Positions 62,648 through 64,000 of a stretch of 64,000 nucleotides of DNA are shown piece by piece. Each line of letters opens with the position of its first letter. Positions within the stretch are counted from its first letter, which is position 1. A program made the translations under genes and the position numbers. This DNA is from Mumia sp. ZJ1417 (GTDB lineage: Bacteria; Actinomycetota; Actinomycetes; Propionibacteriales; Nocardioidaceae): NCBI RefSeq assembly GCF_014127285.1, contig NZ_CP059901.1, positions 930,001 to 994,000 on the forward strand. The letters are read 5' to 3'. The notes beneath the pieces were generated by a model, which saw nothing but the letters and a program-made list of their open reading frames with translations, searched no databases and was not told the origin of the DNA.

Positions 62648-63889
62648 TCATACGAGACGAGGGTCGTGACCCTCATCCGGGATGACGTCCGGGGCGGGTT
62701 CGGAGGGAGCGGGAGCGAGCGCGGCGGCGATCGCCGTCGTCGCCGGCACCGCGAGCACGAGGCCGATGAGTCCGACGAGAGTCCGTGCGATCTCGGCACC
62801 GACCTGCTCGGTCCCAGCGATCTCGATCAGCGAGCGGTCGTACGCGGCGACGAGCAGCAGCACCGTCATCGCCGTGCCCGCGTACGCAAAGACCAGCGTG
62901 TAGACGCTGGAGGCGATGTGGTCGCGCCCGATCCGCATCGCCGACACGAACGTGCTGCGCCGGCTCGCCTCGGGCTGAGCGGCCCGCAGCTCCCACACCG
63001 CGCTGGCCTGCGTCACCGTGACGTCGTTGAGGACACCGAGCCCCGCGATCACCATCGACGCCGTGACGACACCCGACAGGCTGATCTGCCCCGCGACCGC
63101 CATGAGGATCTGGTCGTCCTCCGACGAGATGCCCGTCAGGTGGGTCCAGTCGGTCGTGAACCATCCCAGGACTGCTGTCAGTGCGATGCCGATCAACGTC
63201 CCGAACAGTGCCGCGGTGGTGCGGATCGAGACGCCGTGGACGAGGTAGAGGACGACGAGCATGATCGTGCTCGACCCCACGACCGCGACGATGAGCGGAT
63301 TCTCGCCGGCGAGCAGCGCGGGCAGGACGAACACCACGATCGCGCCGATCGTGGCGACCACTCCGACGATCGCGAGCAGACCTCGCCACCGCGCGACAGC
63401 GACGATGACGCCCGCGCACGCGAGGCCGAGCCAGACGAGCGGTATACCGCGGTCGAAGTCGAGGAACTCGAACGTCGGCTCGGTGGCGCCCTCGGGCTCG
63501 ACCCGTACGAGCTCGACGGAGTCGCCGACCTCCATACCCGTACGGAACACCGCCGGCTGGACGGTCACGGTCGCGGACTCGTCGCCCGCCGTCCGTACGA
63601 GCAGCTCACCGCAGTCACCCTCGACGGCAGGCAGCCCGTCGGGCCCGACCGCTCCGCCGCCGCAGTCGATGGCACGTACGTCGGTGACCGTGCCGGACAC
63701 GATCGACACGCCCTGCGTCCCGTACGGGTTGGGTGCTTTGGCGACGTCGTCCGCGTCCGGCCACAGGACCCAGACTGCGACGCCGAGCACGAGGGCCAGC
63801 GCTCCGACGACGCCGGCGAGCACGGTCGCCAGGCCGCGCCGCCCCTCGTCCTCGCCGGTCCCGAAGTGGCTGTGGAGGTCGTGGGTCAC
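62648..63889 (-). CDS. YibE/F-family multi-pass membrane protein
   Basis: 413 residues. An N-terminal helix (GVVGALALVLGVAVWVLWP), an external domain of about 120 residues (GVSIVSGTVTDVRAIDCGGG...VEGDCGELLVRTA), then seven helices with YibE/F marks: LAIVGVVATIGAIVVFVLPALLAGEN, VHGVSIRTTAALFGTLIGI and GLGVLNDVTVTQASAVWELR. Function unknown; some members affect surface properties. It converges with nagA with a 2-nt gap. Confidence 0.88.
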   Translation of the reverse strand: MTHDLHSHFGTGEDEGRRGLATVLAGVVGALALVLGVAVWVLWPDADDVAKAPNPYGTQGVSIVSGTVTDVRAIDCGGGAVGPDGLPAVEGDCGELLVRTAGDESATVTVQPAVFRTGMEVGDSVELVRVEPEGATEPTFEFLDFDRGIPLVWLGLACAGVIVAVARWRGLLAIVGVVATIGAIVVFVLPALLAGENPLIVAVVGSSTIMLVVLYLVHGVSIRTTAALFGTLIGIALTAVLGWFTTDWTHLTGISSEDDQILMAVAGQISLSGVVTASMVIAGLGVLNDVTVTQASAVWELRAAQPEASRRSTFVSAMRIGRDHIASSVYTLVFAYAGTAMTVLLLVAAYDRSLIEIAGTEQVGAEIARTLVGLIGLVLAVPATTAIAAALAPAPSEPAPDVIPDEGHDPRLV

Positions 63890-63932
63890 GGGCCAAGCGT
63901 CCCATGTCCGCAGGCGGGTACGAGGCCGCCCG

Positions 63933-64000
63933 TCAGGTGTCGCCGGCGGCGTCGGCGATCACGTCGATCACCCCGGCGAGAGTGAAGTCCCTGGCCGTCA
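63933..64000 (-). CDS. 3' end of a gene cut by the window
   Basis: The last 22 codons of a minus-strand frame (TARDFTLAGVIDVIADAAGDT, stop at 63933-63935). Too little for a family. It may be transcribed toward the YibE/F gene, 43 nt away. Confidence 0.35.
   Translation of the reverse strand, partial: TARDFTLAGVIDVIADAAGDT

Noticed and set aside
1-64000. tRNA, rRNA and CRISPR arrays
   Set aside because: I looked in the intergenic gaps for TPsiC-like and rRNA motifs and for evenly spaced repeats of 24-40 bp with unique spacers; none were found. The tandem arrays have no spacers.

Overview
The window is very GC-rich and densely packed, with frequent GTG starts and ATGA/GTGA overlaps, which points to a high-GC actinobacterium. 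Mycothiol chemistry (mca) and coenzyme F420 chemistry (fbiC, npdG) support this. From memory of gene order, much of the window follows the Mycobacterium tuberculosis Rv1080c-Rv1112 neighbourhood: greA, DUF4307, mca, small membrane protein, DUF255 protein, hemolysin III, short-chain Z-isoprenyl synthase, phoH2, fum, glpX, DUF4245, xseB-xseA, ispH, DUF6542, ychF. Genus cannot be fixed by eye; a Nocardioidaceae/Propionibacteriales member is my best guess.

Layout. 1-14.4 kb: a cut-off secreted NHL-type propeller gene, threonine ammonia-lyase, greA/mca block, several small membrane or stress proteins, a DUF255 thioredoxin-fold protein, hemolysin III divergent from a Z-prenyl synthase over a perfect palindrome, and phoH2. 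14.4-19 kb: an LpqY-SugABC-type sugar importer operon. 19-22.7 kb: a secreted lytic-transglycosylase-like protein, an esterase and a DUF2079 membrane protein. 22.7-27.7 kb: a tight minus-strand cluster glpX, PfkB kinase, alpha/beta hydrolase, spermidine-synthase-like protein, fumC. 27.7-38.1 kb: an accessory segment holding a secreted RHS polymorphic toxin (split by a frameshift) with an AT-richer C-terminal tip and a candidate membrane immunity gene, followed by a regulator-modABC molybdate operon. 38-51 kb: housekeeping genes (xseBA, ispH, npdG/fbiC for F420, rmuC, ychF) plus an MFS/DUF5937-HTH pair. 51-58 kb: a PadR regulator with a TIM-barrel glycosidase-like gene, an IS-like remnant, an AraC regulator, and two secreted or membrane protein genes broken by several frame changes. 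58-64 kb: an ABC exporter pair with a strong terminator, an MhuD-like monooxygenase, nagA, a YibE/F protein and the tail of one more gene.

Functional links: the sugar importer and NagA feed central carbon metabolism near glpX and fumC; npdG and fbiC, which converge on neither but diverge from each other, are both F420 genes. The most novel material is the RHS tip/immunity pair, the frame-disrupted surface genes, and several families of short tandem or inverted repeats, one of which has expanded in frame inside the MFS transporter. No tRNA, rRNA, CRISPR array or intact insertion sequence was seen.
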